64,000 nucleotides of DNA from Kistimonas sp964291505 (GTDB taxonomy: Bacteria > Pseudomonadota > Gammaproteobacteria > Pseudomonadales > Endozoicomonadaceae), in NCBI GenBank assembly GCA_964291505.2, contig OZ220216.1, positions 1,054,001 to 1,118,000 of the forward strand, in the 5' to 3' direction. This document shows positions 54,941 to 63,957 of the stretch, piece by piece. Each line of letters starts with the position of its first letter. The stretch's first letter is position 1. A model generated the notes under the pieces. That model ran no database searches and was not told the origin of the DNA. It worked only from the letters and a program-made list of their open reading frames with translations. Made by a program: the position numbers and the translations under genes.

Positions 54941-57253
54941 ATGACACAACGACAGGACGTGTTATTCACAAGATGCATACTGTTGCTGCTGACGCTGAGC
55001 GGTATCCAACCGGTTTCGGCAGAACTTCGGGCGCTGGACGAGGATGGCATGTCGGCGGTGACGGGGCAGTCGGGCATTACGATTGAGATCACTCAGACGG
55101 ATAGTGCGACGTCTGCACCAGCAATCAGTATTGAGCAACTGACATGGAGCGCTGCTGATCAGGTTGCGGGTAGCAGTCTTTCACTGGAAGGTATAACCGT
55201 TGACAAGGCCAATGCTTCGGATCCTGATTTGAAGACAGTGGTTGAGATTGATGTCACTGAAGAGACCGGGTTGAACATTGGTATAAGCCAAAACCATCGA
55301 CGTATGGCAATCGATGAGGTCAGGCTGGCTTCGTCGTATGAAGCTGGCCAATCCTATACCGGCAAAGGATTCGGCGGTTGGCAATTTGACTATGCCCTGA
55401 ACGCGGATTTGGCGCTTTCTGCGACAGGCCCTGGTCTTCGTTTGAAGGGCGGTCTGCAGTTCAACGATGGCACTGTTATTTACAGGGATACCGGGGCAGG
55501 TGAATTGCATCTGGAGGGCGTTGCCATGACGCTAAATGCCAGAGGAAGTGATGCGGGGCTTGATTTTGTTGTGCTGGAAGATGGTGACGGTGACTTTATC
55601 CGTTTAACCCTGAATGACCTGTATTCGACATTTTCGGTTGAGGGCCTCCGGCATACCGCAGGTAGTGGCGTTCTCAGTGAAAGTGTGGGTGCGCTGTCCG
55701 GTGTCTTTGGTTTGGCAGGTACTCTGGATATACGACCCGGTGGTACTAACCCCGGCACGGGAATGACACTGGTGCCGGACTTAAGGATTAACTGTACCGC
55801 AGATTGCTTGAGTGCCGTGGACACCTCCCATACGTATTACCTTTATTATTTTGATGGCGACAGCTCGGACACATCCAACCCTTACCTGGGGCTGGCCGAT
55901 TTTTATGGTCGATTGGTGTCGCCTGGTATTACGCTTGATCTGGTTAAAAATCGGGCTTCAGGTAGCAAGGGGGATTATCTTCAGCTCGGATTTACCGGGA
56001 TGGATGTCACGTTTGGCGCTGACAACATTTACATTGGCAGCGATGCAACAAGCCTTGGTGAAATCTACGGCCAGACGCAGTTTGGCCCCAGCCAGTTGAA
56101 GCTGTATGCCGGTGGTGCGGATGGCGCCAGTGGTGTCACCATGGACATGGACTGGACACTGACTAACGGTAACATCCGCTATGCCGACGATGGCAATTAT
56201 GTCTGGTTGACCGGCCTGACCGCCGCTGTGCAGGGAACGGCGGCAGTGGATGTTGTGTCTACTGCGAATGGTTATCTGGCAGATGGCATCCGGATTGGTC
56301 TTGATGATTTCCAGGGGGGATACCAATTCAAGGGTTTATATGTTTCGGACCAGTCGGCATTGCCTGATGAATCCGTGCTGAGCCAGGAACGACAGGGTGG
56401 TGTGGAATTGCTGTATGCCCTGGGATTGTATCAGGCACTTTCGTTTTCAGAGCTGGATGGTGCGCTCTACCTCAGTGGTGGCGGTGCATCCGGTCAGGGT
56501 CTGACGATTAATTCCGATTTTGTCATCAATGGCGCAACCGGTGGTCTGTTGATTGATTATGACCGTGCGGGCTGTGAGCAGGGCTGTGGTATCTGGTCGT
56601 CAGATGCCACGCTGGTCAGTCATGTACGTAATATGACGTTTGATGTGGAAGACCAGCCGGCTGACGTCAATATGCAGCTACTGGATGAAAGTGGCCGGTT
56701 GTGGTCTCTGGCGCGCAAGGCTGTGGTGATTCGTAGCTTGAATTATGGTTATAAGGCGATTGGTAATGTTCATATCGGTCATGCAGCAGTATTGGGGGCT
56801 TCGACCAGTCTCGGGGGGCTGAGAATTGACAGCAATATCCGCTCAACCATTGCTCTGGCCAGTGGTGGCGATCCCACACGCGGTAATCAGGGCGTTACGG
56901 TTTTCCTGAAGAATGAATATCTGGCTGCGGATAGTAATGGACAGAATGCGATCCGCTGGACAGCGGACAGTGGTGATGAGAACACCGCTGATGATGACCT
57001 TTATATTGAGTTTTTTGGCTTGGAAACAGATCCGGACAATATATCCGGTGATGGTTATGGTTTGCAGACAACATTAAACGTTGATGTACAGAACAACAGC
57101 AGTGATCAGCTGGGTTTTGCAGTCAACGCCATGAGTCAGGCACAGCATCTGCGTCTTGATGGCATCAATGTCGGCGAGAACCCGATTATGCGTGAAGCCA
57201 ATCTTTATAACATGCGAATACAGGCCAATATGATTGCGACGCCGGTAAATTAA
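54941..57253 (+). CDS. Large exported beta-rich protein D of a four-gene operon
   Basis: I chose the ATG at 54941 (MTQRQDV), 48 bp after gene C; a TTG at 54908 is in frame. The 770-residue protein has a signal peptide ending QPVSA and then ELRALDEDGMSAVTGQSGITIEI, the clearest copy of the shared motif. The body repeats amphipathic beta units such as LTLNDLYSTFSVEGL and LGFTGMDVTFGADNIYIG, giving a beta-helix or barrel-like appearance. It has two close Cys pairs, CTADC (about 290) and CEQGC (about 545). It is probably the main surface component of the operon. Function unknown. Confidence 0.75.
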   Translation: MTQRQDVLFTRCILLLLTLSGIQPVSAELRALDEDGMSAVTGQSGITIEITQTDSATSAPAISIEQLTWSAADQVAGSSLSLEGITVDKANASDPDLKTVVEIDVTEETGLNIGISQNHRRMAIDEVRLASSYEAGQSYTGKGFGGWQFDYALNADLALSATGPGLRLKGGLQFNDGTVIYRDTGAGELHLEGVAMTLNARGSDAGLDFVVLEDGDGDFIRLTLNDLYSTFSVEGLRHTAGSGVLSESVGALSGVFGLAGTLDIRPGGTNPGTGMTLVPDLRINCTADCLSAVDTSHTYYLYYFDGDSSDTSNPYLGLADFYGRLVSPGITLDLVKNRASGSKGDYLQLGFTGMDVTFGADNIYIGSDATSLGEIYGQTQFGPSQLKLYAGGADGASGVTMDMDWTLTNGNIRYADDGNYVWLTGLTAAVQGTAAVDVVSTANGYLADGIRIGLDDFQGGYQFKGLYVSDQSALPDESVLSQERQGGVELLYALGLYQALSFSELDGALYLSGGGASGQGLTINSDFVINGATGGLLIDYDRAGCEQGCGIWSSDATLVSHVRNMTFDVEDQPADVNMQLLDESGRLWSLARKAVVIRSLNYGYKAIGNVHIGHAAVLGASTSLGGLRIDSNIRSTIALASGGDPTRGNQGVTVFLKNEYLAADSNGQNAIRWTADSGDENTADDDLYIEFFGLETDPDNISGDGYGLQTTLNVDVQNNSSDQLGFAVNAMSQAQHLRLDGINVGENPIMREANLYNMRIQANMIATPVN

Positions 57254-57269
57254 GCAGGGCAATGGTGGG

Positions 57270-57450
57270 TTCGTTTTTCAGAACCTGCCTGCATAAAAGA
57301 CGGATTGCATATTGTTAGTGCTTCTTCAGTATGACGACGATAACCGGCCATAAACGGGATTCGGGGGTCCCTTAAGTGACAGTGTCGTTAGGGCTGGCAA
57401 TTCGTCTGACCTATCACCCTTTCAATATGACGATGCCGATACTGGGGCTG
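57270..57450 (+). pseudogene. Decayed copy of the 5' end of the MATE gene
   Basis: This 180-bp block aligns with 59094-59274, which covers the MATE promoter/leader and first 32 codons. Identical runs include CATAAAAGACGGATTGCATATTGTTAGTGC (30 bp, split here only by reading). The start codon is lost and stops interrupt the frame, but GACGATGCCGATACTGGGGCTG still mirrors the MATE codons for TVPMLGL. After 57450 similarity ends. Confidence 0.85.
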
Positions 57451-57640
57451 AATTTTAGCATCGACGGTGTTTCGTTTGCTGACGAAATAATACTGATTTT
57501 GGTTGCAGTTCATCTAGAGACTTTGCAGTTTTTTTGTTGTCGAGGGAGGCAATACTATGCACTAGCTTATTGCTAGTCCTGTAATAGGATATTGAATAAA
57601 TACCATTGCTATTATTAAGGGCTAACATGATGGTTGGGTT
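57451..57640. other. Spacer upstream of the poly-Thr gene
   Basis: 190 bp of AT-rich sequence between the decayed MATE copy and the poly-Thr gene. A short inverted repeat ACTAGC...GCTAGT lies near 57560-57574. No gene or convincing promoter seen. Confidence 0.35.
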
Positions 57641-58972
57641 TTGCTACTAGATGGAAACTATTTTTCTATTACTAACTCTATGCCTGAACTACTGTTCTCA
57701 AAGCTGACTAAAGGAGATTTATGCAATGGATGTTGCAACCACATTGCCGTCATCGTCGTAAGCCCGATTAAAAGCGATGACATATATAAAAATGCAGGGT
57801 TATCTTCCAGTAATAGTGTTGATGGTGCTTTTTCATCATTATGTAAGAAGTGTTTTTATAAGTCTGTTGGTGGTGTATCAAGTGCAATAAGGCAGATTCC
57901 TGAAAATATAAAAAAGCTTCAGTATGCTGAAAGATGTTTAATCAATTATGCAGTTGAAATTGTAGGGGATGTTTACCAGCGTTCTAATCGTGTCACTGGA
58001 ACGATCATGTCAAGTTTTCCTTGTTTTCCTGGTACCTTTTCGGGTATGGCATTTTTATTTGCAAGTATAAAAAATGGTGACGCCAACCCAATGTCTAATG
58101 CTCAAATGAATTGGAATGGATTCGGCCGTACGACTATAGAGAGTTGTTATCAAAAAAATAAAATTAAGTTTCCTGGTGATCCAATCATGCAGTCGCCAGA
58201 GCCTGTATGTGTCCCTTTTGATTATAATGTGCCGTTTTATCCTGCAGATCTGGCTAATGTATTTTGGAGTTTTTTGCATGAAGAATTTATGAAACAGTTT
58301 AATGTGTCTGATAATGCATTGTTGGGTGTTCCTAGAGTAGCGTATAAAGATGTTTATGATAAAGAAGGGCATTATGACGGTAGTGAAAGAATAATTGATA
58401 GGCAGGGAGGAAAAGTAATAAGTTCCGATGAATACGATCAGTCATATGAGCATAAATTGGCATCGGGTTTGATTGACAAATACAGAATGGATCATGATTT
58501 AGTACCCCTTCGTAAGTATTCGTTAAAAGAATTGCTTGGAGAAGCAAAAATAAAAGAAATGTTCGGTGAGGAAAATTATAATAACTGGTTTTCTACCACC
58601 ACAACCACAACCACAACCACAACCACAACCACAACCACAACCACAACCACAACCACAACCACAACCACAACTACTTTACCCCTTGTAAGCACGCTTTCTA
58701 GTGTTGATGATGGCATGCTATCTGAGCCTAACTATAAACTATTATGGATTCTAATGGTTTTAGTTCCTTTTGTTGCGATCGGGATCGGTTATTTCATTGT
58801 TAAAAAATGGCCTTGGCCACAGATACAGTCTCGTCCGAGAGAACCTGCTCAAGCACATCCTTCACTTGGTGATGAGCCTACTGAAGCTACTGAAATGGCA
58901 CCGGCGGATTCAATGGCGCTGTCTTTAGCCGGAAACTTAGATACAATTGAAGAAGTCGAAGAGATTGTCTGA
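57641..58972 (+). CDS. Poly-threonine single-pass membrane protein, effector-like
   Basis: This 443-residue protein is encoded in AT-rich DNA unlike its neighbours. The start is uncertain: TTG at 57641 or ATG at 57680, neither with a good ribosome site. The N-terminal 318 residues are soluble-looking, with several Cys (LCNGCCNH, LCKKCF). Residues 319-345 are 27 consecutive Thr. A transmembrane helix at about 366-387 (LLWILMVLVPFVAIGIGYFIV) is followed by KKWPWP, so the C-terminal acidic tail (ETPTEATE-like, ending EEVEEIV) would be cytosolic in a type I topology. Mucin-like stalks of this kind are typical of eukaryotic surface proteins. No family recognised; candidate host-directed or surface protein. 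Confidence 0.65.
   Translation: MLLDGNYFSITNSMPELLFSKLTKGDLCNGCCNHIAVIVVSPIKSDDIYKNAGLSSSNSVDGAFSSLCKKCFYKSVGGVSSAIRQIPENIKKLQYAERCLINYAVEIVGDVYQRSNRVTGTIMSSFPCFPGTFSGMAFLFASIKNGDANPMSNAQMNWNGFGRTTIESCYQKNKIKFPGDPIMQSPEPVCVPFDYNVPFYPADLANVFWSFLHEEFMKQFNVSDNALLGVPRVAYKDVYDKEGHYDGSERIIDRQGGKVISSDEYDQSYEHKLASGLIDKYRMDHDLVPLRKYSLKELLGEAKIKEMFGEENYNNWFSTTTTTTTTTTTTTTTTTTTTTTTTTTTLPLVSTLSSVDDGMLSEPNYKLLWILMVLVPFVAIGIGYFIVKKWPWPQIQSRPREPAQAHPSLGDEPTEATEMAPADSMALSLAGNLDTIEEVEEIV
58595..58675 (+). repeat. ACAACC hexanucleotide repeat encoding 27 Thr
   Basis: Alternating ACA and ACC codons, almost perfect, in frame with the poly-Thr gene. Slippage of one unit would add or remove two Thr. Confidence 0.97.
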
Positions 58973-59093
58973 ATTAATAGAGTCATGGCCAATTGATGCT
59001 GGACCTGTTAAGTCGTTCCAATTGATATATCTATAAGAAAAACTGATATTGTCGTGGCTCCAATGCCCTATGAGTGATGGAATTACCAGCGTG

Positions 59094-59274
59094 TTCGTTT
59101 TTCAGAACCGGTCTGCATAAAAGACGGATTGCATATTGTTAGTGCTGCTTTAGTATGGCGTCGATAATACGCTGTTAATGGGTTTCGGGGGCTTCTTGAA
59201 CGTCAGTTATCGTCGGGTCTGGCAATTTGCCTGGCCGGTCACCCTTTCCAATATTACGGTACCGATGCTGGGGC
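59094..59274 (+). repeat. Right copy of the 180-bp direct repeat (intact MATE 5' end)
   Basis: Pairs with 57270-57450. It carries the presumed MATE promoter and start. The left copy is decayed, so the poly-Thr gene sits between two copies of one segment. Confidence 0.85.
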
Positions 59275-60536
59275 TGGTGGATTCCGCGGTCCTTGGGCAT
59301 TTACCGTCTACAACCTATCTTGGTGCTGTTGCGATTGGCGCCAGCCTGTTTACGTTTGTCTTCTGGGCATTCGGTTTTTTGCGTATGGGAACCACCGGGC
59401 TGGTGGCGAATGCGTCCGGTGAAGGCGATAGCCAGAGAGTTCGCGATATTCTGGTGCAGTCTCTGGTGCTGGCGGCTGGTATTGGTTTCATCCTGATACT
59501 GCTGGCGCGCCCGATTCTTTCTGCGGCGATTCCTTTTTACCAGCCAGGGCCATTGATTACCCCTGAGCTGGAAACTTACTTCCTGACACGTTCTCTTTCG
59601 GCACCTGCGGTACTCGCTAATTATGCCATCCTGGGTTGGTTATTGGGCGTTCAGATGGCGCGGGCGCCGCTGATTCTGCTGACCTTTGCCAATGCCATCA
59701 ATATTGTGCTGGATCTGTTCCTGGTGTTGGGGCTGGGTATGAAAACGGGTGGTGTCGCGCTGGCGACGGTCGTCGCTGACTACAGCACGCTGATGCTGGG
59801 CCTTTACCTGGTTGCGGCGCAGCTAAAGACATTGCCCGGTTGCTTCCGTTTCCGTGAGGTGATCCGTTTGGAGGCCATGCAGAGTTTGTTGCTGGTCAAC
59901 CGGCAGCTGTTTGTCCGAACGCTCTGCCTGTTGTTAACCTTTGCGACATTTACGGCATGGGGTTCCCGGTTAGGGGATGATACCCTCGCAGCCAACGCTC
60001 TGCTGCTGAATTTCCTGATGCTGATTTCCAATGCCCTAGATGGTTTTGCCTTTGCAGCGGAATCGCTGGTAGGGAAAGCCTGTGGTCAGCGCAATCGGTT
60101 GACGTTCCAGTCTGTGGTCAGGGCGACGGGCGTCTGCTCAATTATCATGGCATTTAGCTGTTTTCTGATATTTTTGCTATTTGGGCAGAATATCCTGGGT
60201 CTGCTGACGGATATTGACGGACTTGATAAGATGGCCGCCGAATACCTACCCTGGCTGATCGCCATGCCGCTGGTGGGCGTGATCTGCTTCTGGCTGGACG
60301 GTGTCTATATTGGTATGGGCAAGACTGGCTTGATGCAGAACCTGATGGTGCTGTCGACGGGGCTGGTCTTTATTCCAACCTGGTACCTGACCCGAGAATC
60401 CGGAAACCACGGTTTGTGGTTTGCCTTTACGCTGTTTATGGCTGCAAGAAGTGTCGGCATGGCGGCAGCGTTTGTCCCGGTATACCGGAACTACTGCCGC
60501 ACACTGGCGGAGCCGATTAGCGCTTCAGTACGGTGA
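59178..60536 (+). CDS. MATE-family efflux transporter (DinF-like)
   Basis: This 452-residue protein has twelve predicted helices. It opens with WQFAWPVTLSNITVPMLGLVDSAVLGHL and later has FGFLRMGTTGLVANASGEGD and GFAFAAESLVGKACGQRN, all typical of DinF-subfamily MATE pumps that export cationic compounds using Na+ or H+. Its end overlaps the convergent ABM gene by 20 bp. The upstream region is duplicated at 57270. Confidence 0.93.
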   Translation: MGFGGFLNVSYRRVWQFAWPVTLSNITVPMLGLVDSAVLGHLPSTTYLGAVAIGASLFTFVFWAFGFLRMGTTGLVANASGEGDSQRVRDILVQSLVLAAGIGFILILLARPILSAAIPFYQPGPLITPELETYFLTRSLSAPAVLANYAILGWLLGVQMARAPLILLTFANAINIVLDLFLVLGLGMKTGGVALATVVADYSTLMLGLYLVAAQLKTLPGCFRFREVIRLEAMQSLLLVNRQLFVRTLCLLLTFATFTAWGSRLGDDTLAANALLLNFLMLISNALDGFAFAAESLVGKACGQRNRLTFQSVVRATGVCSIIMAFSCFLIFLLFGQNILGLLTDIDGLDKMAAEYLPWLIAMPLVGVICFWLDGVYIGMGKTGLMQNLMVLSTGLVFIPTWYLTRESGNHGLWFAFTLFMAARSVGMAAAFVPVYRNYCRTLAEPISASVR

Positions 60537-60798
60537 TTTTTTCGTCAAAGACGAGCATGGGGTCCAGTTTCGCCTGCAACGCCTTGCGGTGTTCGGATTT
60601 AAGCCATTGCCGCCAGGTATGTTCATTGTCCCAGAGGCTGAAGGTGACCCGGTGGTTGGGGTTGTTACAGTCTTTCAGTGACTCGCAGCCGAGAAAGCCC
60701 GGGGCTTTTTCGACCAGAGAGGTAGACTGCTGGAGTATGTCGTCGTAATGGGGGCCGAATCCTTCGGCGATGGTGCGATCAATAATGACTTTGATCAT
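60517..60798 (-). CDS. ABM-domain (antibiotic biosynthesis monooxygenase-like) protein
   Basis: This 93-residue dimeric alpha/beta-barrel type protein has the ABM pattern: MIKVIIDRTIAEGFGPHYDDIL, then APGFLGCESLKD, VTFSLWDNEHTWRQWLKSEHR. Such proteins act as small oxygenases or haem-binding proteins. The 3' end overlaps the MATE gene on the other strand. Confidence 0.85.
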   Translation of the reverse strand: MIKVIIDRTIAEGFGPHYDDILQQSTSLVEKAPGFLGCESLKDCNNPNHRVTFSLWDNEHTWRQWLKSEHRKALQAKLDPMLVFDEKITVLKR

Positions 60799-60957
60799 GA
60801 GCCGCTATCCCTGTTTCTGTACGGACTGATTACCTGTATTTATATCTTAGTATGACCGGTTCATGTATGCACCGGTGTTTAAAAATTGACTGCACATCCA
60901 GTGTGTCGCGATACTGTGACCGTCTGATGACAGTGATTGCTGTGTTGATGGATACGA

Positions 60958-61227
60958 ATGACTGAATCAAGCATTGCCCTGACTGACCTGGTGATTGACC
61001 ATGTCCTGGATACCACCGGCCTGACCTGCCCGGAGCCGGTCATGATGCTGCATGGCAAGGTGCGGGATATGAGCGAAGGGGATGTGGTGGAAGTGATTGC
61101 CACCGACCCGTCAACCCAACGGGATATTCCCAAGTTCTGTGCCTTCCTGTCCCATGAATTGATCAGCAATGAAGCACGGGAGAAAAAGTTTTACTATTAC
61201 ATCCGCAAGGGTGGTGGTGAATCCTGA
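60958..61227 (+). CDS. tusA: TusA-family sulfur carrier
   Basis: This 89-residue protein has DTTGLTCPEPVMMLHGKVRDM with the sulfur-carrying Cys of the CPxP motif and then VVEVIATDPSTQRDIPKFCAFLSHEL. TusA passes persulfide sulfur from IscS to the TusBCD relay for 2-thiouridine in tRNA. It precedes the SelW-like gene by 59 bp. Confidence 0.95.
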   Translation: MTESSIALTDLVIDHVLDTTGLTCPEPVMMLHGKVRDMSEGDVVEVIATDPSTQRDIPKFCAFLSHELISNEAREKKFYYYIRKGGGES

Positions 61228-61286
61228 TCGCAACCATTCTCGGCCATAAGGCTTGAAGTCAAAAAAGATCACGGGGGGAAGGTGGG

Positions 61287-61568
61287 ATGCAGCGTCCGGT
61301 TGTCAGTATTCAGTACTGTTCTCAGTGCCAATGGTTGTTGCGTTCGGCCTGGCTGGCCCAGGAGTTATTGAGCACTTTTTCTATGGATCTGGGTGAAGTT
61401 CGCCTGATTCCCGGAACCGGTGGTATTTTCCAAATTGATGTGGATGGCCATGTGGTTTGGGAACGTAAAGCGGATGGTGGGTTTCCCGAAGCAAAACTAT
61501 TGAAACAGCGGGTCAGGGATCGTGTGAATCCTGACCGTGATCTTGGGCATAGCGATGCACTTAAATAA
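61287..61568 (+). CDS. SelW/Rdx-family thioredoxin-like protein
   Basis: This 93-residue protein has the Rdx motif IQYCSQCQWLLRSAWLAQELL with CxxC near the N-terminus, then GGIFQIDVDGHVVWERKADGGFPEAKLLKQRVRD. It is the cysteine homolog of selenoprotein W and probably a redox partner. It follows tusA in the same direction. Confidence 0.92.
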   Translation: MQRPVVSIQYCSQCQWLLRSAWLAQELLSTFSMDLGEVRLIPGTGGIFQIDVDGHVVWERKADGGFPEAKLLKQRVRDRVNPDRDLGHSDALK

Positions 61569-61589
61569 TTTGGTTGATAAAGTTTCAGT

Positions 61590-63425
61590 TTAAGAGTCTG
61601 GTAAATCAACGTTCCCTGCGCGTGCTCGTCTCATGTAATCGGCAATACGAGGAGCATAGATTCTCATATCTGCTGCTGATCCAGCCATCTCTCTGATTAG
61701 GCGTTCTGGAATGATGCGTGCTTCCATCAGGGCATCAACCAGTATTCGGTCATCCCTTGTAAATGGGTCCATGTGCATGCCCAGTCGATTCAATGCAATA
61801 TCAATTGCTTCATTTACATTGTCGCCTTGATATGAAAGGCTGTCACGGCTTCCTGAATTTAAGGATGAAGGTTGTGCTGTTTGTTCAGGCTGTGTGTTTC
61901 CAGTGGCGCCTTGGTTTGATGATGTATCCTCTTCTGTGTTTTCACCTGCAGTTGTATTATTTTCAGGCGCCCCGCCAGTGGTAGTGTCAGGCTCTTCGTC
62001 TGTGTCCTGGCCTATCAAAATATCAAGAATCTCATGACGAAGGGATACATTCAATTGACGATAATCCATTGAAGTGCATTGTATTAGGCGGCGGCATAGG
62101 GTTTCTACAAAATCTGTGTTTTGATTGGTGATAGAAAGTAATTCGAGTCTCAAAGCGCGTGCTAAGCGTTCAGCGCGGTCTTGGCGATTATCGGCAATAG
62201 AGCGTTGGATGTTGTCATACAGTGAAATTAGGTTATTACGCTGTGCGTCAGTAAGTGCTATATCAGCATTAGTACACTGTCGATTGAGTAGTCTTGATAT
62301 ATCATCAATATTTCTTTGTAAGTTAATACCGGGCACTAGTGATTGAACGAGTTCATCTGAAATTGCGTCGCTGTCATCGGGTTCTTGTGGCTCTGATGCC
62401 ATAGAGTGGATATTTTCATCTGTTTCGCCAGATTCATTTGAATGCGGGATTGTTCGAGTGGTTTCATTTGAACTATCGTCAGCACTTTCTGGTGTATCTG
62501 GTGTAATAGTGGCAGATTGAGCAGAGTGAGAAATTGTAGATTGTGTGTTATCACTATAAGCTTCTGTTTCTTGTAATGATGGTCTTGTAAGATCGTTAGT
62601 TGTAGATGGAATAGGGCTGAGGTCATCGATTGTCTGCGTAGCTATTACGGATAAGCGATCATAAGCTAAATTTCGAATGACGCGGTTGGACGCATATTGG
62701 TTGCTTTGGAGTTCTGCTATCAGTTGTCTGGTTGTGTTGCTTTGATCTTCAATTGGGATCTGCTCTGCAGCTTGCTGAATGTTCGCAGGTTGCCTGCTTA
62801 ACAGCATGATTAATAATCTGACTTCTGGAGAAGTATCGACATACGTAATCATGGTATAAATTAAATCATTAACCTGATTGTTGTCGATATGTTCAGTTTC
62901 TATCAAGCTGCTTCTAAGCATTGACCCAAATTCATTCAATTCTGGAGCGTCATCGGGTGTCCAATAGAAATGAGTATCTTGATTTTCGGCTCCAATAGGA
63001 TCGTAGCTCGAGTTCATCACTTCTAATGAGCGAGTCGGCGTTAATGGTATCTCGCCGTAGTCGACCTCGTCTTCAGTATTTTCACGATATACAGGTCGTG
63101 CCGGATCCATTTCCCAATTGTTTTCGTATTCAGGATACAGAATAGATTGCTCTCTATCTGGCATTGCATGTATTTCAGTGTCGTCAGATATTTCCTGGGT
63201 TGCTAAATGCTGTGTTGGCGTTGTTTCGGCAACACTGCGTTCGCGAAGGCAACAAAATCCGCAGCACTTTTCTAAAATAGAGCTGAAAAACGACTGAATA
63301 CTTTCCCAAAACGATACAATCCACGATTGGTGGCTGCCTGTCGATTGGGTGGTGGTAGACGAAGAATCGAAGCTACGTGTTTGCCTGTTTCTTGTGGGAT
63401 CTGTATAGGTAGTTTGGCGCTCCAT
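61590..63425 (-). CDS. Large acidic Ser/Thr/Gln-rich protein, candidate effector
   Basis: I chose the ATG at 63425 (MERQTTYTD, AGAGG upstream), giving 611 residues; the frame is open to 63479. The first 45 residues are polar (Thr/Ser/Gln-rich), followed by a short hydrophobic segment (WIVSFWESIQSFFSSILEK) and CCGFCC at residues 54-59. A long acidic region with predicted helices follows (LRSSLIETEHIDNNQVNDLIYTMIT...), a central low-complexity Ser/Thr/Glu segment (about 315-375) and a helical C-terminus. The DNA is AT-rich compared with tusA. No known domain recognised. The polar start and likely lipid-modifiable Cys cluster would fit a secreted effector. Confidence in the gene is high, in the role low. 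Confidence 0.7.
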   Translation of the reverse strand: MERQTTYTDPTRNRQTRSFDSSSTTTQSTGSHQSWIVSFWESIQSFFSSILEKCCGFCCLRERSVAETTPTQHLATQEISDDTEIHAMPDREQSILYPEYENNWEMDPARPVYRENTEDEVDYGEIPLTPTRSLEVMNSSYDPIGAENQDTHFYWTPDDAPELNEFGSMLRSSLIETEHIDNNQVNDLIYTMITYVDTSPEVRLLIMLLSRQPANIQQAAEQIPIEDQSNTTRQLIAELQSNQYASNRVIRNLAYDRLSVIATQTIDDLSPIPSTTNDLTRPSLQETEAYSDNTQSTISHSAQSATITPDTPESADDSSNETTRTIPHSNESGETDENIHSMASEPQEPDDSDAISDELVQSLVPGINLQRNIDDISRLLNRQCTNADIALTDAQRNNLISLYDNIQRSIADNRQDRAERLARALRLELLSITNQNTDFVETLCRRLIQCTSMDYRQLNVSLRHEILDILIGQDTDEEPDTTTGGAPENNTTAGENTEEDTSSNQGATGNTQPEQTAQPSSLNSGSRDSLSYQGDNVNEAIDIALNRLGMHMDPFTRDDRILVDALMEARIIPERLIREMAGSAADMRIYAPRIADYMRRARAGNVDLPDS

Positions 63426-63606
63426 GCTCAACCTCTTGGTAAAATAATTCCATCTTAAAAGTGAAATTGAATTAAACAACGTCCTTTCAGTAATAGAAAC
63501 GTAGCCCTTGTGATGAATGTATTCACTGACAGTATTGTTAGTTTTGCTTGCATAATTAACAGGTTGATATTCTTACATATTGCACAAATATCAGCTTTTG
63601 GGCTTC

Positions 63607-63825
63607 TTAATGTCCGCCGGCCAGAGAGTGATTTATTGCATCATTGTTTGTATTTTTAATGCTGAAGTAGTCCCAGGCCTTTTCATGGAAAAAGTAAGCG
63701 ACAGTGTTGCAGGCCGGTTCAATCAAAGCGACGAGCCCTCCAATGGCAAGGCTGTCGGTCAGCAAATACACAATGGTAAAACCAATGGAAAAATGGATTG
63801 CGGCAAAAGTCAGCGTTTTAGTCAT
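63607..63825 (-). CDS. DUF2061-family membrane protein
   Basis: This 72-residue protein begins MTKTLTFAAIHFSIGFTIVYLLT and continues LAIGGLVALIEPACNTVAYFFHEKAWDYF, which is the DUF2061 pattern: two transmembrane helices with a conserved FHEK. Function unknown. Confidence 0.9.
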   Translation of the reverse strand: MTKTLTFAAIHFSIGFTIVYLLTDSLAIGGLVALIEPACNTVAYFFHEKAWDYFSIKNTNNDAINHSLAGGH

Positions 63826-63922
63826 GAGTCCAATCTCGTTATTCAGTGATTGGCTAAATGATAATGGTTCTCAACTAATTAATTAAGTTAATCCATTCAA
63901 TCACGCTGATTATTAATTCTAA

Positions 63923-63943
63923 TGGGCTGGATCATCCAGCCCA
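63923..63943 (-). terminator. Stem-loop at the window end
   Basis: TGGGCTGGA/TCCAGCCCA with a 3-nt loop, just downstream of the likely C-terminus of a minus-strand gene. Confidence 0.6.
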
Positions 63944-63957
63944 TGCATGCTGTGTTG

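Noticed and set aside
57376..57576. 66-codon ORF with MATE-like residues
   Set aside because: It is part of the decayed duplicate of the MATE 5' end, not an independent gene.
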